A DNA stretch of 64,000 bases from JANYBV01 sp043763155 (GTDB lineage Bacteria > Pseudomonadota > Alphaproteobacteria > Rickettsiales > SXRF01), in contig JAYULW010000065.1 of the NCBI GenBank assembly GCA_043763155.1, forward strand, positions 1 to 64,000, given 5' to 3'. How positions within the stretch are numbered: position 1 is the first letter of the stretch; every line of letters begins with the position of its first letter. Made by a program: the position numbers and the translations under genes. Below are positions 25,201 through 32,917 of this stretch, one piece after another. The notes under the pieces are model-generated. The model was not told the origin of the DNA. It worked only from the letters and a program-made list of their open reading frames with translations, and ran no database searches.

Positions 25201-25514
25201 CGCTTTCCAGCAATGACGCGCTGGTGATTCTGGATACGACCATCACGCCGGAACTGGAAGCCGAAGGCATTGCGCGGGATTTGGTGCGGATGGTGCAGCA
25301 GGCGCGCAAGGACGCGGCGCTGAATGTGTCGGACAGGATTCAGTTGCATGTGGATGCGCCGGAGGCGATTGCAAAAGCGGTGGCAACGTGGCAAAGTTAC
25401 GTCAACGAACAGACGCTCTCGGTGATGGCGGGGAAAATGGATAAGCCGGCCTTCACTACTGAAAACACGCTCGACGACCAGAAGATTACCATTAGTTTTT
25501 CACTTGCGGCCTGA
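22245..25514 (+). CDS. ileS: Isoleucyl-tRNA synthetase, eukaryotic-like type (IleS2)
   Basis: IleS charges tRNA-Ile and edits mischarged valine. The 1089 residues, longer than standard bacterial IleS (about 940), plus GPPFANGLPHYGHLLTG with HYGH at 64-67, fit the type 2 or eukaryotic-like class. That class is generally mupirocin tolerant. The KMSKS-equivalent reads K648-Y-S-K-R652 instead of KMSKR. The CP1 editing region (around residues 240-380) is present. Bases 23041-23160 are only 38% G+C (46 of 120 counted), against about 70% at 22501-22560. That suggests a mosaic or relaxed stretch within the gene. It leads a run of plus-strand genes ending in ilvD. Confidence 0.95.
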   Translation: MSKGYYPEVNPNPDFAALEESVLAYWEKEKLFAKSVANRPAKEDGHSNEYIFYDGPPFANGLPHYGHLLTGFVKDVFARYATMKGKRVERRFGWDCHGLPAEMGSEKQLGISGRNAIINYGIGKFNEYCRTSVMQYTHEWETYVTRQARWVDFKGDYKTMDKNFMESVLWAFKQIYDKGWVYEAYRVMPYSWAAETPLSNFETKLDNSYREREDKSATVAFTLKEKPKGAPDASAYKILAWTTTPWTLPSNLALAVGDKVEYNAMVNEADNVCYIFSAKAYESLKKDLGVRMLKAPEETTKRPLALLNSDAFVGLSYEPLFPYFANHQPGTAFKILDGSAFVTDSDGTGIVHMAPGFGEDDQRVCEKNGIKTLVPVDGQGKYTDAIYDLPDLSLKGLNVIAQTEGQRADEPYKPEQVKKFGLANLRIISWLKEHGKLIKQEEFKHNYPHCWRTDTPLIYRAMPSWYVEVTKFRDRAVELNKQINWIPSHVRDGQMGHMLATAPDWSISRNRFWGTPIPVWRSKSGKIIVIGSIAELEELSGQKVVDLHRPYIDDIIITKDGEDYKRVEDVFDCWFESGSMPFAQVHYPFENKEWFEHHFPADFITEYVGQTRGWFNTLIMLSTALFDKIPFKNCICHGVVLDAETGLKYSKRLKNYKDPLEVINVFGADALRWMMIASPVMRGQDLMVDPDGKFIRDVVRLAIKPIWNAYNFFCLYANADGIKAKLATDSQDVMDRYILAKCKQAVEQIKASLDAYDTPSACDALSQFFDTLNNWYIRRSKERFWKTELDADKQAAYDTLYTVISTMARAAAPLLPLTLEEIYTKLTGEASVHLADFPEMAIVNVDDTNLIVQMDRVRDICATALGVRNNTQIRVRQPLKTLTLAATQSVAAMDATISGIIRDEVNVKEIQTSAVFSDYATLKLAINSAVLGKRLPEKMKQILPASKKGEWKQVDGGLEIAGERLLAGEYTLQLEPKPEYKDRAQALSSNDALVILDTTITPELEAEGIARDLVRMVQQARKDAALNVSDRIQLHVDAPEAIAKAVATWQSYVNEQTLSVMAGKMDKPAFTTENTLDDQKITISFSLAA

Positions 25515-25526
25515 GGAATGACTCCG

Positions 25527-26195
25527 ATGAATGAAATGCGCAAAAACATGATCCTTGGGCAGTTGTTTACCAACGACATCGCCAATAAACATATTTTCAG
25601 CGCCATGGCGCAGGTGCCGCGCGAGGCGTTTGTGCCGGAAAAGCTGCATGGTGTTGCGTATGTGGATGAGGATCTGGACATGGGCAATGGGCGCTACCTG
25701 ATGGAGCCGCTGACATTTGCGAAGCTTTTGGACATGGCGGAAATCACGCCTTCGTGCCGGGTTTTGAATATTGGGTGCTACACGGGCTATTCGGCGGCTA
25801 TCCTTGCGAAGCTTTCGGCGCTGGTGGTGGCGATTGAAACTGATGCGGGGGCGCTGGAAGAAGCGCGGCTGCACATGAACGCGCTGAAAATCACCAATGT
25901 GAATTTGCAGAGCGTGAAGACGCTGGCTGACGGCTATGCGCCTTCAGGGCCTTATGATGTGATTGTAATTCAGGGGGCGATTAATTTTATTTCCGAGGCT
26001 TTGGCTGCGCAGCTTGCGCCCGGAGGGCGGTTGGTTACGGTGCGCAATGTGGCCTCGCGGCCCGGCACCGAGGGCGGGCTTGGCAAGGGTTTGCTGATTC
26101 GCCGGGTGGAGCAGAAATTACAATACCGCGAATATTTTGATGCGAGCTGTGCGCTGTTGCCCGGCTTTGAACAAGGCACGACGTTTACCTTCTAA
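25527..26195 (+). CDS. Protein-L-isoaspartate methyltransferase-like protein
   Basis: The protein of 222 residues has the Pcm-type Rossmann methyltransferase pattern. Near residue 70 LMEPLTFAKLLDMAE precedes motif I VLNIGCYTGYSAAILAKL, with ETDAG (acid that holds SAM ribose) after it and YDVIVIQGAI downstream. Family members repair isoaspartate in proteins by SAM-dependent methylation. This branch, often next to tolC in alphaproteobacteria, may act on another substrate. A GAGGA site at 25513-25517 is 9 bases from the ATG at 25527 but abuts the ATG at 25518, so I prefer 25527. It follows ileS directly and precedes tolC by 6 bases. Confidence 0.8.
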   Translation: MNEMRKNMILGQLFTNDIANKHIFSAMAQVPREAFVPEKLHGVAYVDEDLDMGNGRYLMEPLTFAKLLDMAEITPSCRVLNIGCYTGYSAAILAKLSALVVAIETDAGALEEARLHMNALKITNVNLQSVKTLADGYAPSGPYDVIVIQGAINFISEALAAQLAPGGRLVTVRNVASRPGTEGGLGKGLLIRRVEQKLQYREYFDASCALLPGFEQGTTFTF

Positions 26196-26201
26196 GGAAT
26201 T

Positions 26202-27827
26202 ATGGCGCTTCGTCATTCGATCGTTTGTGTTTTAGCTGCCAGCTTGCTGGCGGCGCCTTTGGCGAGGGCGGATTCCGTTGCAGAGATGGCCGATGCCAGC
26301 CCGTTGCAGCCTTCGGCGAATGTGCTGATGGAGCCGGTTGGCGATGTTGCCCCCGTGCCTGCCAAGAAAAAAACCAAAGCAGAATTGAAGGCGGAAGCGA
26401 AAGCCAGGGCAGCGGAGGCCGCAAAGGACAAGGCAGCCGCGAAAGCCGAGGCAAAAGCCAAGGCGAAGGCCGCGAAAGATACGCCGATTCAGGATGCTGA
26501 CGATACGCGTGTGGATGCATTGCAGCCTGCGCTGGCAGCGCCCGAAGGCGCGAAGGAAGACGGCAAGCAGGATTTGTTCATTACGGCGCTGGCGAATGTG
26601 TATGACACCCACCCGCAGCTAAAGGCGCAGCGCGAAACGCTGGAAGCCACCGACGAAAACGTGTCGCAGGCGACGAGCGCATTGCGGCCGAATGTGGGCG
26701 CGACGTATGCTTATGGCCGCGTGGGCACGCAGCGGGACAACAGCGGCACGGCGGAAACCAAGGCGCTTACGGCCACGCAGCCGCTTTTTGTGGGCGGGGC
26801 GCTTTCGGGCATCAAGGGCGCGAAGCAGCGGGTGAAGGCCGGGCAGGCGCAGCTAACGGCGCTGGAGCAGCAGGTGCTGTTTGACGCGGTGGTGGCGTAT
26901 TCCAACGTGGTGAACAGGCTTGCGGTATTGCAGGTGAACCAGAATAACGTGGATTTGCTGAATAAGCAGTATCTGGCTACCAAGTCGCGCTTTGAGGTGG
27001 GGGAAATTACGCGCACCGACATGGCGCAGGCGCAGTCGCGCCTTGCCACTGCGAAAGCGAATGAGCGTTCGTCGCTGGGTGCGCTGGATGTGGACCGGGC
27101 GACGTTTCGCCGGGTGATTGGGTTTGATGCGCCAGACAGCCTGAAGCTGCCGCCCGCGCCTGCCGATATGCCCCAGTCGCTGGAAGCGGCGCAACAGGAA
27201 GCCACCGCGAACGAACCGACGTTGAGCGCGGCGCAGGAGCTTGAAAAAGCCAGCAAGAGCGACGTGAGCGTGTATAAGGGCGCAATTTTGCCGAGTGTGA
27301 ATGTGGCGGGGTCGCTCCGGGATGTGGATAATAGCACGGTGGGCGGTGTGCAGGGCACGAGCAACGCGGTGACGCTGAATGTGACCGTGCCGCTGTACCA
27401 GTCGGGGGCGGAGTATTCGCGGGTGCGGCAAGCCAAAGATTTGGCGCAGCGTGCTAAATATGTGACGATGGACACCAAAAATGCGGTGATCGAGACGGTG
27501 ACGCAGGCGTGGGAAAATTATGTGACGGCGGGCGCGGTGATTACCTCCAACGAAGAAGCGGTGCGAGCAGCCAAAACCGCCATGAACAGCATCCAGCAGG
27601 AAAATAAATTCGGGACGCGCACCATCTTGGACGTGCTGAACACCCAACAGGATATGGTTAATGCGCAAGTGAGCCTGGTGAATGCCCGCGTGGCCGAGCG
27701 TCAGGCCAGCTACAGCCTGTTACAAGCGGTGGGGCGGCTTACGGCTAAAGGCCTGCACCTGCCTGTAGATATTAACGATCCTAATCAACACTATGATAAG
27801 GTAAAATATAAGTTGATTGGTTTCTGA
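26202..27827 (+). CDS. tolC: TolC-family outer membrane efflux protein
   Basis: The 541-residue product is larger than E. coli TolC. A signal peptide (residues 1-23, ARADS) is followed by a roughly 100-residue Lys/Ala-rich insertion, predicted as one coiled helix (residues 50-90, KAEAKAKAKAAKD-type pattern), before the TolC core. The core has paired coiled-coil and beta-strand repeats (for example VVNRLAVLQVNQNNVDLLNKQ and TKSRFEVGEITRTDMAQAQ). It forms trimeric tunnels for drug or type I export. The A/K-rich insertion is unusual for TolC and might be a periplasmic spacer. ATG at 26202 lies 3 bases after an AAGGA. Likely cotranscribed with the methyltransferase-like gene. Confidence 0.9.
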   Translation: MALRHSIVCVLAASLLAAPLARADSVAEMADASPLQPSANVLMEPVGDVAPVPAKKKTKAELKAEAKARAAEAAKDKAAAKAEAKAKAKAAKDTPIQDADDTRVDALQPALAAPEGAKEDGKQDLFITALANVYDTHPQLKAQRETLEATDENVSQATSALRPNVGATYAYGRVGTQRDNSGTAETKALTATQPLFVGGALSGIKGAKQRVKAGQAQLTALEQQVLFDAVVAYSNVVNRLAVLQVNQNNVDLLNKQYLATKSRFEVGEITRTDMAQAQSRLATAKANERSSLGALDVDRATFRRVIGFDAPDSLKLPPAPADMPQSLEAAQQEATANEPTLSAAQELEKASKSDVSVYKGAILPSVNVAGSLRDVDNSTVGGVQGTSNAVTLNVTVPLYQSGAEYSRVRQAKDLAQRAKYVTMDTKNAVIETVTQAWENYVTAGAVITSNEEAVRAAKTAMNSIQQENKFGTRTILDVLNTQQDMVNAQVSLVNARVAERQASYSLLQAVGRLTAKGLHLPVDINDPNQHYDKVKYKLIGF

Positions 27828-27901
27828 TAATGGTCTTTTAATAGATAGGTATTATTCTCAACCGTGGGTGCCAACCTAAAATACTGACAAGGAAAGACAC
27901 A

Positions 27902-28606
27902 ATGGAGGCCGGCGCTAATAAAAAAGAGCCTAAAGCAACGGAGGCCAAAGGTGGCGACGAAGACCTGTCCATGGAAGAAATTCTGCAGTCAATCCGGCGT
28001 ATTATCGCCGATGACGATAACGAAGGGAAGAAACCTGTGAGCGATACCGGCAAAAACGGCAAAGGCAAGGGCTCGGACGATGATGTTCCGGGGTCTGACA
28101 TGCTTGAACTTACAGACATGCTGAAAGACGACGGCACGGTGGTGGACCTGAAAAAGGAAGCCGCTGGCAAAGCCGCGCTCGCCGCACTCGATTCCAGCCC
28201 CTCTTCTTTCGATATTCTTAGCCAGATTGACTCGGTGCTGGACGGTGAAAAGCCGATGGCTGTTGAAGCGCCAAAGCCTGCTGCGCCCGTTGCCCCGATT
28301 GCAATGCCGGAGCCTGTTGCTGCGGCCCCGATGATGCCGCCGATGATGGCCGCACCGCTGAGCGCCGACTCCCTGCTTTCCGACGCCGCTGCGGCTGCTA
28401 CCGCCGAAGCGTTCAGCCGCCTGAAAAACGTTGATGCCCCGGTGAATTATGCCACCTCGGCCGCTCCTTCTTTCCGTTCCGGCGCCACGATTGAAGACAT
28501 GGTGGGCGATATGCTGCGCCCCATGCTGAAACAGTGGCTAGATGCAAACCTGCCTGCCATGGTGCAGCAGATTGTTGAACGCGAAGTGAAAAAACTTACC
28601 CGCTAA
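27902..28606 (+). CDS. popZ: PopZ / DUF2497 polar organising protein
   Basis: PopZ-family proteins self-assemble at the cell pole and anchor the chromosome origin region in alphaproteobacteria. The 234-residue product has the two diagnostic ends. One is an N-terminal helix (DLSMEEILQSIRRIIADDD, 21-39). The other is a C-terminal oligomerisation block (TIEDMVGDMLRPMLKQWLD followed by VEREVKKLTR). A middle Pro/Ala/Met-rich disordered linker (about 120-165) is also typical. A short AAGGAAAG ribosome site precedes the ATG. The family name is secure; the polar function here is inferred from Caulobacter and Agrobacterium relatives. Confidence 0.85.
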   Translation: MEAGANKKEPKATEAKGGDEDLSMEEILQSIRRIIADDDNEGKKPVSDTGKNGKGKGSDDDVPGSDMLELTDMLKDDGTVVDLKKEAAGKAALAALDSSPSSFDILSQIDSVLDGEKPMAVEAPKPAAPVAPIAMPEPVAAAPMMPPMMAAPLSADSLLSDAAAAATAEAFSRLKNVDAPVNYATSAAPSFRSGATIEDMVGDMLRPMLKQWLDANLPAMVQQIVEREVKKLTR

Positions 28607-28630
28607 CCCCCCTTTTTATAGATTGCAGAT

Positions 28631-30352
28631 ATGACCAAGACTTATGGCAAGTCCCGGCTGCCCAGCCGCCATGTTACCGAAGGCCCCGAACGCGCACCCC
28701 ACCGCTCTTACCTGTATGCCATGGGCATTACGGAAGCGGGTATTCAGGCGCCGCTGATCGGGGTTGCCACGACATGGAACGAAGCAGCGCCGTGCAACAT
28801 CACGCTGGGCCGCCAGGCGCAGGTGGTAAAAAAGGGTGTTTCGGCTGCGGGCGGCACGCCGCGCGAGTTTACCACCATTACGGTGACCGACGGTATCGCC
28901 ATGGGGCACCAGGGCATGAAATCTTCGCTGGTGAGCCGCGAGGTGATTGCGGACTCGGTGGAGCTGACCATGCGCGGGCATAGCTACGACGCGCTGGTGG
29001 GGCTTGCGGGCTGCGATAAATCGCTGCCGGGGCTGATGATGGCCATGGTGCGCTTGAACGTGCCTAGCGTGTTTATTTATGGCGGCTCGATCCTGCCGGG
29101 CAAGTTCAAGGGCAAGCAGGTGACGGTGGTTGACGTGTTTGAAGGCGTGGGCAAGCATAGCGCGGGCCAGATGAGCGACGAAGACCTGCTGGAGCTGGAG
29201 CAGGCCGCGTGTCCGTCTGCGGGTTCGTGCGGGGGCCAGTTTACGGCTAATACCATGGCGTGCGTGTCGGAGGCTATCGGCCTTGCGCTGCCGGGTTCGG
29301 CGGGTGCGCCGGCGCCTTATGAATCGCGCGATGCGTTTGCGTTTGAATCGGGACGGGCGGTGATGGAGCTGCTTAAAAATAAAATCAGGCCGCGTGATAT
29401 TGTGACGCGCAAAGCGCTGGAAAACGCAGCGGCGATTGTTGCGGCTACGGGTGGCTCCACCAACGGGGCGTTGCATTTGCCTGCGATTGCGCATGAGTGC
29501 GGCATTGATTTCGATATGCATGCGGTGGGTGAAGTTTTCAAGCGCACGCCCTATCTGGCGGATTTGATGCCGGGTGGGAAATATACTGCGAAGGACATGT
29601 ATGAGGCGGGCGGCGTGGAAGCCATCATGAAGACGCTGCTGGACGGCGGGTTTTTGCATGGCGACTGCATGACGGTGACGGGCAAGACGATTGCTGAGAA
29701 CCTCAAGAATATAAAATTGCGCACGGATCAGGACGTGATTTTCCCGTATAATAAACCCATCCGCGCCGAGGGCGGTGTGGTGGTGCTGAAGGGCAACCTT
29801 GCGCCTGAAGGCGCGATTGTGAAGGTTGCGGGCCTGAAGGACCTTGTGTTCTCCGGCAAGGCGCTGTGCTTTGATTCTGAGGAAGAGTGCTTTGCGGCGG
29901 TGGACCAGAAGAAATACAGCAAGGGCGATATTCTGATCATACGCTACGAAGGGCCAAAAGGCGGCCCCGGCATGCGCGAAATGCTTTCGACGACGGCTGC
30001 TATTTATGGGCAGGGGAATGGCGAACATGTGGCGCTCATCACTGACGGGCGCTTCTCAGGCGGCACGCGCGGGTTCTGCATCGGGCATGTGGGGCCAGAA
30101 GCTGCCGTGGGCGGGCCGATTGCGCTTTTGAAAGATGGCGACAAGATTACCATTGATGCAACCAAGGGCACGATTACTGCCGAGGTGAGCGATGAAGAAT
30201 TTGCCAAGCGCAAAACCAGCTGGAAAGGCCGCAAAACCGACTATAACTCCGGCGCGCTATGGAAATACGCGCAAGGGGTGGGTCCGGCTGAAAAGGGTGC
30301 GGTGACGCATCCGGGCGGGGCAGCTGAAACGCATATTTACGCTGATATTTAG
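28631..30352 (+). CDS. ilvD: Dihydroxy-acid dehydratase
   Basis: IlvD dehydrates dihydroxy acids in isoleucine and valine synthesis, using an Fe-S cluster. The 573-residue product has GLAGCDKSLPG and SAGSCGGQFTANTMAC, which carry cluster cysteines, and a TGGSTNGALHLPAIA segment. It also has the late GGTRGFCIGHVGPEA block with the third cluster-region cysteine. Length and motif order are normal. It lies 24 bases behind popZ. The convergent unknown gene starts its 3' end right after the stop, without an obvious terminator between. Confidence 0.97.
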   Translation: MTKTYGKSRLPSRHVTEGPERAPHRSYLYAMGITEAGIQAPLIGVATTWNEAAPCNITLGRQAQVVKKGVSAAGGTPREFTTITVTDGIAMGHQGMKSSLVSREVIADSVELTMRGHSYDALVGLAGCDKSLPGLMMAMVRLNVPSVFIYGGSILPGKFKGKQVTVVDVFEGVGKHSAGQMSDEDLLELEQAACPSAGSCGGQFTANTMACVSEAIGLALPGSAGAPAPYESRDAFAFESGRAVMELLKNKIRPRDIVTRKALENAAAIVAATGGSTNGALHLPAIAHECGIDFDMHAVGEVFKRTPYLADLMPGGKYTAKDMYEAGGVEAIMKTLLDGGFLHGDCMTVTGKTIAENLKNIKLRTDQDVIFPYNKPIRAEGGVVVLKGNLAPEGAIVKVAGLKDLVFSGKALCFDSEEECFAAVDQKKYSKGDILIIRYEGPKGGPGMREMLSTTAAIYGQGNGEHVALITDGRFSGGTRGFCIGHVGPEAAVGGPIALLKDGDKITIDATKGTITAEVSDEEFAKRKTSWKGRKTDYNSGALWKYAQGVGPAEKGAVTHPGGAAETHIYADI

Positions 30353-30353
30353 T

Positions 30354-31028
30354 TTACGTACGCTTGCGCACGGGTGGCGCCACTAGCGCTTGCAGCGCAT
30401 CTGTTGTCAGCACTGCAATGTATTCGGGCATGAAGTGAACGCTCTGGGCGGTTATGGGGTAGCGCTGCTCGATGGGCGGAATGGGCATATAAACCTCCCT
30501 GCCCTCTACCGACACCACGGCCAGAAGCCCGCCGAATCCTGCGGCCCCTGCGAGTGCGCCCACAGCAATACGGCGGATCTTTTTTTCGTAAGGCTCGTCT
30601 TTTTGCAGCATGGAATAAGCGCCTGTAGCGCCACCGCCCAGCAGCCCGCCCACGAACGCGCCCAGCGCAATATCAAACCCGCGGCGGGTCATGCGCGTAT
30701 CTTCCAGATGCTTCATCTGCGCCTCTACCCTTGGCTGATTGCGCAGCGCGATCACTTCGGCGCTGATGTCTTTGCTTACGTCATTGATGGTTTTGGCGAT
30801 GTGGGTGGGCATGGGTTTGGTTATTTGCACCATGATGCCGTTGTTGGGGTGGGTGGCCCATGTGGCGAAGTCCTGCACCCCTTGCACGCCGTGTTGTTCG
30901 TAGATTTTCTGGAGTACGACTACGCCTATGACCAACGAAGGGCTTTTGCCGCTATCAATTTCCGTGATCGCTTTGCCGATATCGGGGATGCCAAGGAGCT
31001 GCTTTTGCACTAGCTCAACTTTGGACAT
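30354..31028 (-). CDS. Unknown 224-residue protein with glycine-zipper membrane helices
   Basis: Family not recognised. The first 125 residues are soluble and helical (MSKVELVQKQLLGIPDIGKA). A hydrophobic pair of small-residue helices follows (GAFVGGLLGGGATGAY and VGALAGAAGFGGLLAVV), a typical glycine zipper, with a C-terminal soluble tail of about 50 residues. The chosen start at 31028 gives a Met with a conventional N-terminus; an upstream frame is Arg/Pro-rich and overlaps the neighbour. Its ATG is 2 bases from the stop of the 151-residue gene, so both are coupled to ntrX. Confidence 0.6.
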   Translation of the reverse strand: MSKVELVQKQLLGIPDIGKAITEIDSGKSPSLVIGVVVLQKIYEQHGVQGVQDFATWATHPNNGIMVQITKPMPTHIAKTINDVSKDISAEVIALRNQPRVEAQMKHLEDTRMTRRGFDIALGAFVGGLLGGGATGAYSMLQKDEPYEKKIRRIAVGALAGAAGFGGLLAVVSVEGREVYMPIPPIEQRYPITAQSVHFMPEYIAVLTTDALQALVAPPVRKRT

Positions 31029-31030
31029 GG

Positions 31031-31486
31031 TTAGCCGTGCGGGTTGCTGCGGGTGGGGCTTGCGGCCACGTCGTTGCGCTGGAGCCATTCGATGGCGCCG
31101 CGACCGCCGATGGTGACTTCGCCGTCGCCTTCGCTGATGACGATGGCGCTTTTTTGCGGGTCGTGCGGGTTGTTCGGGGCAATGAAAGTATCCACCAGTT
31201 CGCGGATTTTGCCTTCGCGGTAATCGGCTATCACGGCGGGGTCGCGGGTGGCGATTTCGGGGCCGTTGCGGGTGTGGCTGGTTCTGCGCCAGAGGGCTTT
31301 TTGCATGCGGCCCAGCACAAGGTTCATGCCTGATTGCAGCAGGTAGGCCTGCTTTACGGCTTCGGGGCTGCAATGAAGTGCGATTTCGCCTGCTTTGGCA
31401 GTGCCTAATACGGCGGGGATTTGTTCGGCGCTAACGGAGCTTATATGTTCGAGCCCTTCAGGGGGAACATAGGGCTTGTCCGTCAT
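31031..31486 (-). CDS. Unknown 151-residue protein coupled to ntrX
   Basis: I do not recognise this protein. It is soluble, without signal peptide. The C-terminal part has a small beta-rich stretch (AIVISEGDGEVTIGGRGAIEWLQ), and a helical segment is in the middle (AVKQAYLLQSGMNLVLGRMQKAL). Its start codon overlaps the ntrX stop by 1 base (TAATG), so it is translated from the ntr operon transcript. The position between ntrX and the glycine-zipper gene suggests a link to nitrogen or redox signalling, but there is no sequence evidence for it. Confidence 0.55.
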   Translation of the reverse strand: MTDKPYVPPEGLEHISSVSAEQIPAVLGTAKAGEIALHCSPEAVKQAYLLQSGMNLVLGRMQKALWRRTSHTRNGPEIATRDPAVIADYREGKIRELVDTFIAPNNPHDPQKSAIVISEGDGEVTIGGRGAIEWLQRNDVAASPTRSNPHG

Positions 31487-32877
31487 TAGCTGACCTTTTC
31501 CTCGGCGGCGTTGATGCCCAGCATTTTCAGCTTACGGTGCAAAGCAGAACGCTCCATGCCCACAAACGACGACGTCTTGGAAATGTTGCCGCCGAAGCGT
31601 TCGATCTGGGCTGCGAGATATTGCTTCTCGAACAGTTCGCGCGCGTCGCGCAGCGCCATGGACATAATGTCGGCGTTGGTTTCGGGGCGGGCAAGCACGG
31701 GGTTGCTGGTCAGGATTTCCGGCGGAAGTTCGTCGGCGCGGATGAAGTCCTTGCTGTCATTGGTCATGATGAGCAGCCATTCCATCATGTTGCGCAGCTG
31801 GCGCACATTGCCGGGCCAGGGGTAGGATTGCAGCATGGCCACCGCTTCTTCGGCGAGGTCGCGCACGGGCATGCCGGCCATTTCGGAGGCGCGCTTCAGG
31901 AAGTAGCGGCAGAGTTCGGGGATGTCTTCGCGGCGGTCTTTGAGTGCGGGCATGCGCAAAGGGACCACGTTCAGGCGGTAGTACAGATCTTCGCGGAAGC
32001 GGCCTGCGGCGATTTCGGCCTCTAAGTCGCGGTTGGAACCGGCGATAATGCGCACATCCACCTCAACGCGGCGGGTTCCGCGCATGCGGGTGAAGCTTTG
32101 CTCCTGCAGGGCGCGAAGCACTTTGCCTTGCGTTTCGAGCGGCATGTCGGCCACTTCGTCAATGAACAATGTGCCGTTGTGGGCGCGTTCAAATAAACCC
32201 AGTTTTTCGGCGCCGCCCGTGGGGTTGGAATCTTCGATGCCAAATAATTCGGCTTCGACGCGATCAGGCGTCAGGCCCGTTGCGTTCATCAGCACGAAGT
32301 TGCCAGCGGAGCGCGGCGACTTGGCGTGGATGAGGCGGGCGAGCATTTCCTTGCCGGTTCCGGGAGCGCCGGTGATGAGGATGCGGCTGGAGGTGGGCGC
32401 GATTTTTTCCAGCGACAGGCGAATCTGCTGGATGGATTGCGAGTTGCCGTTGAGCTGCATTTCCAGCTTGCCGCGGGCTTTCAGCTCGATGTTTTCGCTG
32501 CGCAGGCGGGCATGTTCCAGCGCGCGGGCGACCAGCAGCAGGAGGCGGTCTTCCTTGAAGGGTTTTTCGATGAAGTCATACGCGCCCATTTTGATGGCGC
32601 TTACGGCGGTTTCGATGTTGCCGTGGCCGGAGATCATGATGACCGGCATGTGGGGATATTTTTTCTTTACCAGCTCAAGAATGCCGAGGCCGTCGAGTTC
32701 GCTGCCTTGCAGCCAGATGTCGAGGACCAGCACGGAGGGGACGCGCTCAGCAATGGCTTTGAACGCGGTGTCGCTGTTATGCGAGGTGCGGGTGGCGTAT
32801 TTGGCATCTTTTAAGATATCGGAAATCAGGTCCCGGATATCGGCTTCATCATCAACGATCAGAATGTCTGCGGTCAT
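31486..32877 (-). CDS. ntrX: Response regulator NtrX
   Basis: The 463-residue protein has a receiver domain with phospho-acceptor D53, an AAA+ domain with Walker A GAPGTGKE (170-177), and a C-terminal Fis-type helix-turn-helix. The sigma-54 contact loop GAFTGA is missing: the segment after ELFGIED reads SNPTGGAEKLG. That agrees with many NtrX proteins, which can act on sigma-70 promoters instead. With NtrY it forms a two-component pair linked to nitrogen, nitrate or oxygen response. It is the last gene of dusB-ntrB-ntrC-ntrY-ntrX, with the NtrY gene 40 bases upstream. Confidence 0.93.
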   Translation of the reverse strand: MTADILIVDDEADIRDLISDILKDAKYATRTSHNSDTAFKAIAERVPSVLVLDIWLQGSELDGLGILELVKKKYPHMPVIMISGHGNIETAVSAIKMGAYDFIEKPFKEDRLLLLVARALEHARLRSENIELKARGKLEMQLNGNSQSIQQIRLSLEKIAPTSSRILITGAPGTGKEMLARLIHAKSPRSAGNFVLMNATGLTPDRVEAELFGIEDSNPTGGAEKLGLFERAHNGTLFIDEVADMPLETQGKVLRALQEQSFTRMRGTRRVEVDVRIIAGSNRDLEAEIAAGRFREDLYYRLNVVPLRMPALKDRREDIPELCRYFLKRASEMAGMPVRDLAEEAVAMLQSYPWPGNVRQLRNMMEWLLIMTNDSKDFIRADELPPEILTSNPVLARPETNADIMSMALRDARELFEKQYLAAQIERFGGNISKTSSFVGMERSALHRKLKMLGINAAEEKVS

Positions 32878-32917
32878 AGGTCTCTGCGATCAGGAATTTT
32901 TTTGATTATGGAGTGAT

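Noticed and set aside
28616..30028. A 470-codon open frame on the minus strand opposite ilvD
   Set aside because: The translation is Arg/His-rich without a fold pattern, and lies fully opposite a clear IlvD. It is a by-product of G+C-rich codons.
31029..31373. N-terminal extension of the glycine-zipper gene
   Set aside because: The extension is Arg/Pro-rich, runs through the 151-residue gene in another frame, and the ATG at 31028 is well placed for coupling.
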